Assembly (NCBI GenBank): GCA_030648675.1
Contig: JAUSGV010000063.1
Location: forward strand, 1 to 27,767
Direction of reading: 5' to 3'
DNA length: 27,767 nucleotides
DNA from: Dehalococcoidales bacterium
Lineage (GTDB): Bacteria; Chloroflexota; Dehalococcoidia; Dehalococcoidales; UBA2162
Positions within the stretch are counted from its first letter, which is position 1, and each line of letters starts with the position of its first letter. Below the pieces are notes generated by a model that was not told the origin of the DNA, did not search any database, and was given only the letters and a program-made list of their open reading frames with translations. The position numbers and the translations under genes were made by a program. This document shows, piece by piece, positions 20,955-27,749 of the stretch.

Positions 20955-20972
20955 CAATTTAATAAAATTGTC
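20953..20972 (+). repeat. Inverted repeat over the tsaB stop
   Basis: GACAATTT-AATA-AAATTGTC is a perfect 8-bp hairpin that begins inside the tsaB stop codon. It abuts the REP-like element and has no T-run of its own. Confidence 0.5.
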
Positions 20973-20997
20973 ATTCCCGTGAAGACGGGAATCCAGT
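20966..20997. repeat. REP-like element, TGTCATTCCC...GGGAATCCAG
   Basis: ATTCCCGT-GAAG-ACGGGAAT is a perfect 8-bp hairpin flanked by TGTC and CCAG. The ends match, in inverse orientation, the elements at 9771-9823 and 7930-8089, and in the same orientation 27721-27749. Confidence 0.65.
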
Positions 20998-21069
20998 GCA
21001 AATAGGCACGATTTCTTGATGGGTACGCAGTCCAAGTCTAGGAATGAAACAAGCGAAACGGATGAAAGA

Positions 21070-22002
21070 ATGAACGTGAATTCAGCCATCAGTCTGGAAG
21101 GAGTTAGCAAGGTCTTCAAAGGACGCCAGGCGCTGAACGGTGTCAGCCTGACGGTGGAAAGCGGAGACATCTTCGGATATCTCGGCCCGAACGGTGCCGG
21201 CAAAACAACCAGCATCAGGATCATACTGGGCTTGTTAAACGCCGATTCCGGGACATCAAGCATACTGGGACGGCCGACAAGTACCGACGGGATCAGGCAA
21301 AAGCTGGGTTTTGTCCTCGAGGCCGACGGCCTCTACGAGAACATGACGGCGTACGAAAACCTCGCGTTTTTCGCCAAAATCTACCGGGTCGGGGAATCCG
21401 GAGAGACGATCGGCAGGTACCTCAAAATGGCGGGATTGTCGGAGAGGTCCCGCGACAAAGTCGGGACATTTTCAAAAGGCATGAGACAGCGGCTGGCTCT
21501 GGCCCGCGCCATGGTGCATAACCCGGACATCCTCATCCTCGACGAACCGACGGCCGGTGTCGATCCTTCGGGACAAATTGAAGTCCGCCAGATCGTCCTG
21601 GACATGGCCCACGCCCAGGGCAAAACAATCTTCCTCAGTTCCCACAACCTCGACGAAGTGCAGCGTATCTGCAACCGCATCGCTCTCATCCACCGGGGCG
21701 AAATCAAGCTGCAGGGTGAGCTTGCCAGGCTGCAAACGGAGATGGGCGGAGGCAAGGTAGAAATCGAAACGGAAGAGCCGCTGAACGAAGGCGTTCTCAG
21801 CCGGCTAAAAAGCCTGCCCGGATTAGAGCTGGTAAGCCAGACAGAAAAAGTGATCGTTATCGCGCTGGACGGCCGAACTAGTACGCACGATGTCATCGCT
21901 CTCCTGTCCCAGAACAACGCCGGTATCGAACAGGTGAAAAAGAGACAGGCTTCGCTCGAAGAAATCTACACCACGATACTGAAAGAGGCGGAGCAGAAAT
22001 GA
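21070..22002 (+). CDS. ABC-2-type exporter ATP-binding protein
   Basis: I choose the ATG at 21070 (310 residues, MNVNSAISLEGVSKVFKG). Earlier starts at 21016 and 21019 add an unlike N-terminus and have no ribosome binding site. Motifs are Walker A GPNGAGKTTS, the Q-loop VLEADGLYENMTAYENLAFF, the signature FSKGMRQRLALARAM, Walker B LILDEPTAGVDPSG and the His switch LSSHNLDEVQRI. The group is the DrrA/CcmA-like drug and antibiotic export family. The C-terminal 80 residues are the usual accessory domain (IEQVKKRQASLEEIYTTIL). The stop overlaps the permease ATG (ATGA). The substrate is unknown. Confidence 0.93.
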   Translation: MNVNSAISLEGVSKVFKGRQALNGVSLTVESGDIFGYLGPNGAGKTTSIRIILGLLNADSGTSSILGRPTSTDGIRQKLGFVLEADGLYENMTAYENLAFFAKIYRVGESGETIGRYLKMAGLSERSRDKVGTFSKGMRQRLALARAMVHNPDILILDEPTAGVDPSGQIEVRQIVLDMAHAQGKTIFLSSHNLDEVQRICNRIALIHRGEIKLQGELARLQTEMGGGKVEIETEEPLNEGVLSRLKSLPGLELVSQTEKVIVIALDGRTSTHDVIALLSQNNAGIEQVKKRQASLEEIYTTILKEAEQK

Positions 22003-22742
22003 TAAAGAACGCATGGATAATCGCCGTAAAAGACATCAGAGAAGTAATGCGCAGCCGAACTACTTATCTTTACGTTGGTATGATGCTGGTGATCTCTTTC
22101 TCCTTTTTCACCGGACTTTCCGGCACGCTTAACAGCGCCTCGCGCCGGGGAGTAGGCATGGCAGCGCTCGTTTCCACCAGCGAGACGGCAGTGGGGATAC
22201 TTATATCCACCCTGCCGCTGGTATTCAACATGCTTTTCAGTTCCTTTCTTTCCAACTACGCTGTTATTACCGACAAGTCCAAGCGGGTCCTCGAATCGCT
22301 TTTAGCGACGCCGTTATCGCTCAGGCAGGTCTGGGCCGGAAAAAGCCTGGCGATCACACTGCCCAGTATAACGATTTCCTTCGTGCTTTCAATCGTTGCC
22401 CTGGTGTTATTGAACAAGCTTTACATCGTACCGGTAGTTGGCCGTTTTGTCATGCCCGCCTCCACGCAGATGATAACCGGTTGGGTACTGGTACCGGTGA
22501 TCTCCCTCCTGGTAACGCTGGTGGTCACGATGTTTCAATTGATCCTGAATAACCCCCGTATCGCCAATTTCGCTTTTATGATATTGTTCTTCGCGGTATT
22601 CTGGATTCCCACCACGCCGTTCACGAATTCGTTGAATATGACCGCCATATATCTGATACTGATCGGCGTTCTGATCGTTTTGAACGTGGTCCTGTCCCGC
22701 CTCCTGACGAAGGAGAGGGTCATTCTCAGCAGTAAAGGATAA
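21999..22742 (+). CDS. ABC-2-type transporter permease
   Basis: This 247-residue integral membrane protein has about six hydrophobic segments (roughly 22-42, 62-85, 106-130, 148-178, 185-203 and 212-235). The cytoplasmic loop after TM2 has DKSKRVLESLLATPLSLRQV, the characteristic KERGTLE-like motif of ABC-2 permeases that contacts the ATPase. It starts IKNAWIIAVKDIREVMRSR and ends RLLTKERVILSSKG. It overlaps the ATPase gene by 4 bases (ATGA), and the pair would form a homodimeric exporter. The next gene starts 4 bases after the stop. Confidence 0.92.
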   Translation: MIKNAWIIAVKDIREVMRSRTTYLYVGMMLVISFSFFTGLSGTLNSASRRGVGMAALVSTSETAVGILISTLPLVFNMLFSSFLSNYAVITDKSKRVLESLLATPLSLRQVWAGKSLAITLPSITISFVLSIVALVLLNKLYIVPVVGRFVMPASTQMITGWVLVPVISLLVTLVVTMFQLILNNPRIANFAFMILFFAVFWIPTTPFTNSLNMTAIYLILIGVLIVLNVVLSRLLTKERVILSSKG

Positions 22743-22745
22743 TAC

Positions 22746-23618
22746 GTGGGAATACGGGCTCAGATATCGCTCAATACCAGCCCCGATTACAGTTATTGTT
22801 TCTGCTGCGGCCGGAACAATCCTATCGGCCTGAAACTCAAGTTCGTATGGGACGGAAAAGCAGCGCGGACCGAATTCATGCCCAATGAACAACACCAGGA
22901 TTGGGAGGGGATAGTGATCGATTTCGCTAACAGGAAAAACGTCCGGGGACCCGGCCGGACGGCGGTGCTGTGGGACATGGACGGAGTTATCGTGGACACC
23001 GCTCCTTTTCATTTCAAAGCCTGGCAGCAAACTTTCGCTAAACTGGGTGTGAAATATGCCATGGCTGAGTTTAAGGAGTCGTTCGGCAGGCGGAACGAAG
23101 CCATTATTCCGGAAATACTGGGTAAGCCGGTTTCTCCGGAAGAAATAGCCGCTATCGCCCGCGAGAAAGAAGCCCTTTTCCGCCGCCTGGCACGGGGCAA
23201 AATAAAGCCTTTCCCGGGAGCGGTCGAACTTCTGCAGCGCCTTTCGAAAAGTAAAATCAAAATGGCACTGGTTTCTTCGACACCCCCGCGCAATATCGAT
23301 TCGGTCCTGGAGAGTCTTGAGATAAAAGGGGTTTTTCAGACTATAATATCCGGTGCCGACGTGTCGAAAGGCAAACCGGATCCCGAATGTTTTCTGCTGG
23401 CGGCATCGAGACTGGGGGTCAAACCCGAAAATTGCGTCGTCATCGAGGATTCGACAGCCGGTGTCAGCGCGGCGAAAAGTGCAGGAATGAAGTGCATTGC
23501 GATTACCAATACGCGTCCCCGAAACCAGTTGAAGAAAGCCGACCTGGTTATCGACACGCTGGAAAATATTGACATCGTGGATATAGAAAAGCTTATACTA
23601 CCGGCGGCCCGTCTCTAG
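22746..23618 (+). CDS. HAD phosphatase fused to a truncated hotdog thioesterase N-terminus
   Basis: The frame from GTG 22746 codes 290 residues. Residues 13-56 look like the start of a PaaI-type hotdog thioesterase (YCFCCGRNNPIGLKLKF, then HQDWEGIV). In that family HGG should follow, but the frame changes directly to a linker and a complete HAD domain. The HAD part is like beta-phosphoglucomutase, with nucleophile Asp77 and Asp79 (LWDMDGVIVDTAPFHFKAW), VSSTPPRN, KPDPECF and VIEDSTAGVSAAKSAGM. It would dephosphorylate or isomerise a phospho-sugar-like substrate. An in-frame GTG at 22914, with GGGAGGGG just upstream, could be the true HAD start (234 residues). The fusion may be natural or the result of a deletion. 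Confidence 0.8.
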   Translation: MGIRAQISLNTSPDYSYCFCCGRNNPIGLKLKFVWDGKAARTEFMPNEQHQDWEGIVIDFANRKNVRGPGRTAVLWDMDGVIVDTAPFHFKAWQQTFAKLGVKYAMAEFKESFGRRNEAIIPEILGKPVSPEEIAAIAREKEALFRRLARGKIKPFPGAVELLQRLSKSKIKMALVSSTPPRNIDSVLESLEIKGVFQTIISGADVSKGKPDPECFLLAASRLGVKPENCVVIEDSTAGVSAAKSAGMKCIAITNTRPRNQLKKADLVIDTLENIDIVDIEKLILPAARL

Positions 23619-23620
23619 CC

Positions 23621-23642
23621 CCTCTCCCCTTGACGGGAGAGG
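23621..23642 (+). repeat. Dispersed palindrome CCTCTCCC...GGGAGAGG
   Basis: CCTCTCCC-CTTGAC-GGGAGAGG is a perfect 8-bp hairpin three bases after the HAD stop, followed by GTGAAGGTGAGGGTGA. This kind of repeat is common between genes in many genomes. It creates a false upstream extension of ndk. Confidence 0.6.
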
Positions 23643-23725
23643 TGAAGGTGAGGGTGAACGGTCCCGAGCATGTAAAGGGTGTGCAAAGGGGCATAGCCCT
23701 CGTAGAAAAGTATAAGGAGTTTTTT

Positions 23726-24145
23726 ATGGAAAGATCCCTGGTATTGATCAAACCCGACGCTATCAAAAGGGGGCTGGCCACAACAATTCTCAGCCGCCTG
23801 GAGACGCACCGGCTAAAACTGGTTGGACTAAAAATGCTGCACGTGGACAAAGCCATGGCAGAGCTACACTACGCGGTGCATAAGGAAAAACCGTTCTTCG
23901 ACGATCTCATCGATTTTATTACTTCCAGCCCCATTGTAGCCGCGGTTTTCGAAGGCGAAGGCGCGGTGGAAAACATCAGGAAGCTCATGGGGAACACGAA
24001 CCCGGCCAAGGCAGACGTGGGAACGGTCCGTTGGGATTTCGGCATCGATATCCAGCAGAACGCCACGCACAGTTCGGATTCATTGGAAACAGCGAAAAAG
24101 GAGATCAAACTGTTCTTCAAAGACAGCGAGATCTTCGATTACTGA
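23726..24145 (+). CDS. ndk: Nucleoside-diphosphate kinase
   Basis: This enzyme passes the gamma-phosphate of ATP to other nucleoside diphosphates through a phosphohistidine. From the ATG at 23726 (AAGGAG upstream) it has 139 residues, the family norm. The frame upstream to 23630 is repeat DNA. It shows MERSLVLIKPDAIKRGL, HYAVHKEKPFFDDLIDF, GPIV-like SSPIVAAVFEGEGAV, and NATHSSDS with catalytic His115. Two positions depart from what I recall of the family: RWDF in place of RGD/RADY-like, and HSSDS in place of HGSDS. The last three residues and stop overlap the end of the convergent rsfS gene by 7 bases. Confidence 0.95.
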   Translation: MERSLVLIKPDAIKRGLATTILSRLETHRLKLVGLKMLHVDKAMAELHYAVHKEKPFFDDLIDFITSSPIVAAVFEGEGAVENIRKLMGNTNPAKADVGTVRWDFGIDIQQNATHSSDSLETAKKEIKLFFKDSEIFDY

Positions 24146-24489
24146 ATCCGGATTATCGGCGCCGCTTCGCTCCAGAGCTCATCGAGTTGGTAGTATTCCC
24201 GCTCGGCCGGAGCAAAAATGTGGACGATCAGGTCGCCGTAATCGAGCAAAAGCCAGCCTGAGTCGGTAGAACCCTCACGGTAGCAAGCGGGATTGCCCGC
24301 TTTTTTCAGGACGTGCTCGATTTCGTCGTAAATAGTCTTGATCTGCTTTTCGGATTCGCCGCTGCAAATCAGGAAATAATCGGCAAAAGTACAAACACTT
24401 CTTGTGTCCAACAGCACGATATTGTTGGCCTGTTTGTCGCTCGCCGCCTCGACGGCCTTGCGTGCTGCCTCTATAGTTTCCAGTGCCAA
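24139..24489 (-). CDS. rsfS: Ribosome silencing factor
   Basis: RsfS binds ribosomal protein uL14 of the large subunit and stops subunit joining when nutrients are short. The 116 residues match the family. Motifs are ASDKQANNIVLLDTRSVCTF, DYFLICSGESEKQIKTIYDEIE and the C-terminal DSGWLLLDYGDLIVHIFAPA, then YYQLDELWSEA. The start is a TTG at 24489 with GGGAGG about ten bases upstream. An extended -10 (TGTTATAAT) lies at 24529-24521 on this strand. It is convergent with ndk and the two coding ends overlap, so no terminator separates them. Confidence 0.95.
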   Translation of the reverse strand: MALETIEAARKAVEAASDKQANNIVLLDTRSVCTFADYFLICSGESEKQIKTIYDEIEHVLKKAGNPACYREGSTDSGWLLLDYGDLIVHIFAPAEREYYQLDELWSEAAPIIRIQ

Positions 24490-24520
24490 ATTCGAATAGG
24501 ACCTCCCAAGTTAATAATTA

Positions 24521-24529
24521 ATTATAACA
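24521..24529 (-). promoter_or_regulatory. Extended -10 promoter of rsfS
   Basis: On the minus strand TG-T-TATAAT (24529-24521) is a perfect extended -10, about 32 bases before the TTG start. There is no good -35. Confidence 0.6.
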
Positions 24530-24679
24530 CGCAGACCGGTTATCCATCGCCCCAATCCCTGATCCCAAGTCTCCGTCACACTTTTTATCTTTTATATTTG
24601 CTTTTTGATTTTTCCCCAACCCCAGTCTCTGTTTTAACTTTTTACTTTTTAGCTTTGAGCTTGTATGTTTCCCCGTTCG

Positions 24680-24697
24680 CCCTGAGCTTGTCGAAGG
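24680..24697. repeat. Dispersed 18-mer, copy 2 (inverse of 10525)
   Basis: CCCTGAGCTTGTCGAAGG is the exact reverse complement of 10525-10542. Such sequences are seen as intergenic repeats in many bacterial genomes. Confidence 0.6.
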
Positions 24698-24765
24698 GTT
24701 CGCATTTCGTGCTTCGTGCTTCGGATCTTATTCGTTTGGAATTTGTATCTTGTTTTTTGGTTATT

Positions 24766-24788
24766 GCTTTTGCCTTCTCGGCAAAAGC
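24766..24788 (+). promoter_or_regulatory. Inverted repeat before the TIM-barrel gene
   Basis: GCTTTTGCC-TTCTC-GGCAAAAGC is a perfect 9-bp dyad 45 bases before the ATG. A TTGCTT (24764-24769) and TATTCT/TATAAG nearby give no convincing promoter spacing. The dyad could be an operator, or the end of an antisense hairpin. Confidence 0.4.
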
Positions 24789-24833
24789 TGTATTCTATAA
24801 GTAACAATTCTACCCAAAAAGGAGTTTATATTA

Positions 24834-25682
24834 ATGGGTAGGGTGGAAAGCCTATTATTTGGCACGGGTGGGGTCCCTCATAGTGCCAAGCCAGGCTCGA
24901 CGGCCGCCGGCATCCGACGGATCGCCGAGCTTGGTTTGGACTGCATGGAAATCGAATTCGTCCGAGGTGTCAAGATGAGCGAGGATGGTGCCCGTGAGGT
25001 AGCCAGAGCAGCTTCGGAAAACGGCATCAAGCTGTCGGTACACGCCCCGTACTACATCAACCTCAATGCCCACGACCCGGCAACGCTCGAGGCCAGCATG
25101 GGACGGCTGCTGCAAGCCTGCCGGATAGGGGCTTTATGCGGAGCCGGATCCGTTGTCGTTCATTCCGCCTTTTATCTTGGCGATCCGCCCGGAGAGGTTT
25201 ATCAGCGGGTAAAGCAGAGCTACGGTGAAGCTGTACGGCAACTTCACCGTGAGGACAACCGGATAACAGTCCGGCCTGAAATTATGGGTAAAGGCAGCGA
25301 ATTCGGCACGCTGGAAGAAGTACTCGACCTTTGCACCGAAGTCGACGGGTTGGCTCCCGGGATAGACTTCGCCCACCTGCACGCCCGTTCGGGAGGCAAC
25401 AACTCTTACAAGGAATTCAGCGGCATCCTGAACAAAGTACGCGAGCGGCTGGGACGGGCCGGCCTGGAAAATCTGCACATCCATTTTTCCGGCATCAAAT
25501 ACGGTGCCAAAGGAGAACTAAGTCACTTGAACCTGAAAGAATCCGACCTGGCATACCGCGAGTTGCTGCAGGCATTGCGAGATACGGACGCCGGGGGACT
25601 GGTCGTCTGCGAAAGCCCTAACCTGGAAGAAGACGCACAACTTTTAAAAACGACCTACGACTCTCTGGCAAAGGAGACTTGA
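24834..25682 (+). CDS. Endonuclease IV-like TIM-barrel protein (AP endonuclease family 2)
   Basis: The 282 residues resemble the archaeal-type deoxyribonuclease IV group, which cuts DNA at abasic sites using three zinc ions. Barrel motifs are LDCMEIEFVRG, KLSVHAPYYINLN (first zinc His), AGSVVVHSAFYLGD, VRPEIMGK (zinc Glu), APGIDFAHLHAR, LHIHFSGIKYGAKGE, SHLNLKESDLAYREL and VVCESPNLEEDA (final Glu). Zinc ligands of the family can be traced, but some blocks are loose compared with E. coli Nfo, so a sugar-isomerase-like role is possible. The ATG has AAAAAGGAG upstream. It is followed 58 bases later by ftsH, which has its own promoter. Confidence 0.85.
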   Translation: MGRVESLLFGTGGVPHSAKPGSTAAGIRRIAELGLDCMEIEFVRGVKMSEDGAREVARAASENGIKLSVHAPYYINLNAHDPATLEASMGRLLQACRIGALCGAGSVVVHSAFYLGDPPGEVYQRVKQSYGEAVRQLHREDNRITVRPEIMGKGSEFGTLEEVLDLCTEVDGLAPGIDFAHLHARSGGNNSYKEFSGILNKVRERLGRAGLENLHIHFSGIKYGAKGELSHLNLKESDLAYRELLQALRDTDAGGLVVCESPNLEEDAQLLKTTYDSLAKET

Positions 25683-25703
25683 TTTTAATATTACGAGTGG
25701 TTC

Positions 25704-25712
25704 TGATATAAT
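25704..25712 (+). promoter_or_regulatory. Extended -10 promoter of ftsH
   Basis: TG-A-TATAAT (25704-25712) is an extended -10. TTTAAT (25684-25689), 17 bases upstream, is a weak -35. The predicted start is near 25719, about 22 bases before the ATG. Confidence 0.6.
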
Positions 25713-25740
25713 TAACTTTCAGGGTCTTTAGAGGTATAAT

Positions 25741-27660
25741 ATGCAATCGAACTGGAAACGAAGCGGCATAATCTACATACTGTTCCTGCTGGTGGGCGTG
25801 GCTCTTGCCACGGTACTGTTCTCGTCACCGCAGAAACCGGCGGAGGTTTCTGTTACGCAGGTCATCACCATGTCCAACGAAGGAAAAATACAAACCCTCG
25901 CCGAGCAGGGACAATGGTTAAACATTACGACGACCGACGGCGAGAAGCTTAAAGCCAATATCGGGGTGCTTAACTACAACGACCTGCGCCAGCTGGGCCT
26001 GAACCCCAGCACACCGTACGACATCAAAGCCGGAGGGATTGACTGGGGGACCGTCCTGTTGACGTTCCTGCCCATGCTCCTTTTCGGGGCGTTTATTTTC
26101 TTTATGTTCTTCCGCGCCCGCGGGGCTAACAACCAGGTGCTCGGTTTCAGCCGAAGCAAGGCACGCCTGTCGTCCCCCGATAAACCCTCCATCACCTTTG
26201 AAGACGTCGCCGGAGTCGATGAAGCAAAACAAGAACTCCGCGAAGTCGTTGATTTTCTCAAGGCTCGCGAGAAATTCCAGACACTCGGCGCCCGCATACC
26301 GCGGGGCGTCCTGCTGGTCGGACCTCCCGGCACCGGTAAAACGCTGCTGGCCAGGGCTGTAGCCGGCGAAGCCGGAGTGCCCTTCTTCTCCATAAGCGGC
26401 AGTGAATTCGTCGAAATGTTCGTCGGCGTGGGTGCCGCACGCGTACGCGATCTGTTCGAACAGGCCAAGCGGCACGCTCCAAGCATCGTTTTCGTCGATG
26501 AAATAGACGCCGTCGGCCGCCAGCGCGGCGCCGGACTGGGCGGAAGCCACGACGAAAGGGAACAAACTTTAAACCAGATACTGACGGAAATGGATGGGTT
26601 CGACACCAACACGAGCGTCATCGTGATCGCCGCAACCAACCGTCCCGATATTCTCGACCCGGCGCTGCTGCGTCCGGGGCGTTTCGACCGCCGCGTTGTC
26701 CTCGACCGTCCCGATGTTATCGGTCGGGTGGCGATCCTCAAGGTACACACCAAAGGCAAGCCGCTGGACAAAGCCGTTGACTTGGAAGTATTGGCCAAGC
26801 AGACCGCCGGGTTTAGCGGGGCCGACCTGGCCAACCTGGTGAACGAAGCAGCCATTCTTGCCGGCAGACGCGGCAAGAAATCCATTGAAATGGTCGACTT
26901 GGAAGAATCTATCGACAAGGTACTGCTCGGTCCGGAAAGAAAGAGCCGGAGAATGACGGCCAAAGAAAAAGAACTTACCGCTTATCATGAGGGCGGTCAC
27001 GCCCTTGTAGCCAAGCTGATGCCTGATACCACTGACCCACCGCGCAAGATTTCCATAATACCGCGCGGTATGGCGGGCGGTTACACCAAAATGCTGGGGG
27101 AGGATCGGCTTTACTCGTCGAGGGCTAGATTTCTTGCCGATATAACCGTTTTCCTGGGAGGCCGGGCAGCAGAAGAGCTTATCTTCAACGAAAGGTCCAG
27201 CGGGGCGTTTTCCGATATCAAGCAGGCGACCGCCATCGCCCGTCGCATGGTCACCGATTTAGGCATGAGTGACAAACTCGGGCCGCGGACGTTCGGCGAT
27301 AAGCAGGAACTCGTGTTCCTAGGGAGAGAAATCTCCGAACAAAAGGACTACGGGGACAAAATCGCCAATATCATAGACGAGGAAATTAATAAAATTATCG
27401 AGGACTCGCATAATGCAGCGATGAAGCTCCTGACCGAACACAAAGATAAGCTGATACAGATCGCCGAGACTTTGATAACGAAGGAAACTATCGAAGCGGA
27501 AGAATTGGACGCTCTCTTCGCTTCGGCGGTGCCGTCGGACCAGCCGAAAACCCCGCCCGTAGCTCCTCCGCCAATGGCCGATGGAACCGCGGCCAAGATG
27601 AAACCGCCGAAGAAAGCACCAACGGTCCTGCCGCCTCTACCGGAGACAGGCAGCGCCTGA
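25741..27660 (+). CDS. ftsH: ATP-dependent zinc metalloprotease FtsH
   Basis: This membrane-bound AAA+ protease removes damaged membrane proteins and short-lived regulators and forms a hexamer. The 639 residues show TM1 (about 9-27), a small outside domain, TM2 (about 102-124), then the AAA+ module with Walker A GPPGTGKT (194-201), Walker B IVFVDEID (249-256) and the second region of homology NRPDILDPALLRPGRFDR. The protease domain has HEGGH (416-420), with Gly where most FtsH have Ala, and Asp492 as the likely third zinc ligand. The C-terminal tail (from about 600) is Pro/Lys-rich. AGAGG lies seven bases before the ATG. A strong terminator follows. Confidence 0.97.
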   Translation: MQSNWKRSGIIYILFLLVGVALATVLFSSPQKPAEVSVTQVITMSNEGKIQTLAEQGQWLNITTTDGEKLKANIGVLNYNDLRQLGLNPSTPYDIKAGGIDWGTVLLTFLPMLLFGAFIFFMFFRARGANNQVLGFSRSKARLSSPDKPSITFEDVAGVDEAKQELREVVDFLKAREKFQTLGARIPRGVLLVGPPGTGKTLLARAVAGEAGVPFFSISGSEFVEMFVGVGAARVRDLFEQAKRHAPSIVFVDEIDAVGRQRGAGLGGSHDEREQTLNQILTEMDGFDTNTSVIVIAATNRPDILDPALLRPGRFDRRVVLDRPDVIGRVAILKVHTKGKPLDKAVDLEVLAKQTAGFSGADLANLVNEAAILAGRRGKKSIEMVDLEESIDKVLLGPERKSRRMTAKEKELTAYHEGGHALVAKLMPDTTDPPRKISIIPRGMAGGYTKMLGEDRLYSSRARFLADITVFLGGRAAEELIFNERSSGAFSDIKQATAIARRMVTDLGMSDKLGPRTFGDKQELVFLGREISEQKDYGDKIANIIDEEINKIIEDSHNAAMKLLTEHKDKLIQIAETLITKETIEAEELDALFASAVPSDQPKTPPVAPPPMADGTAAKMKPPKKAPTVLPPLPETGSA

Positions 27661-27671
27661 CGACAATTTAA

Positions 27672-27714
27672 GGAAACAAAAAGGGCGAGTCTAAGACTCG
27701 CCCTTTTTGTTTCC
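27672..27714 (+). terminator. Rho-independent terminator after ftsH
   Basis: A perfect 20-bp stem (27672-27691 with 27695-27714) is built around AAGGGCGAGTC/GACTCGCCCTT with a TAA loop. The 3' arm itself ends in TTTTTGTTTCC, so the hairpin may also act on the opposite strand. Confidence 0.9.
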
Positions 27715-27720
27715 CCATCC

Positions 27721-27749
27721 TGTCATTTCGTAGTCGATACGGAATCCAG
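27721..27749. repeat. REP-like element at the window end
   Basis: TGTCATTTCGTA-GTCGA-TACGGAATCCAG has an 8-bp hairpin with one G-T pair. It has the same ends and orientation as 20966-20997. No gene is visible in the last 53 bases. Confidence 0.55.

Larger units (their letters stand above)
24490..24833. other. 344-bp intergenic region, pyrimidine-rich with repeats
   Basis: This lies between divergent rsfS and the TIM-barrel gene. After the rsfS promoter the plus strand is strongly T/C-rich (about 24570-24660, runs such as TTTTTATCTTTTATATTT). A dispersed 18-mer (24680-24697) and the run GTGCTTCGTGCTTCGG follow. A 9-bp inverted repeat lies at 24766-24788. I see no gene here. Confidence 0.5.

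Noticed and set aside
20916..21263. Minus-strand ORF with LDSRLHGNDNFIK
   Set aside because: That sequence is the typical translation of the REP-like element at 20966-20997, and the rest is antisense to the ABC ATPase.
23630..23725. Upstream extension of ndk
   Set aside because: It covers a dispersed palindromic repeat. The conserved N-terminus and AAGGAG place the start at 23726.
25974..26963. 329-codon minus-strand ORF
   Set aside because: It is a shadow of ftsH, whose motifs are intact on the plus strand.
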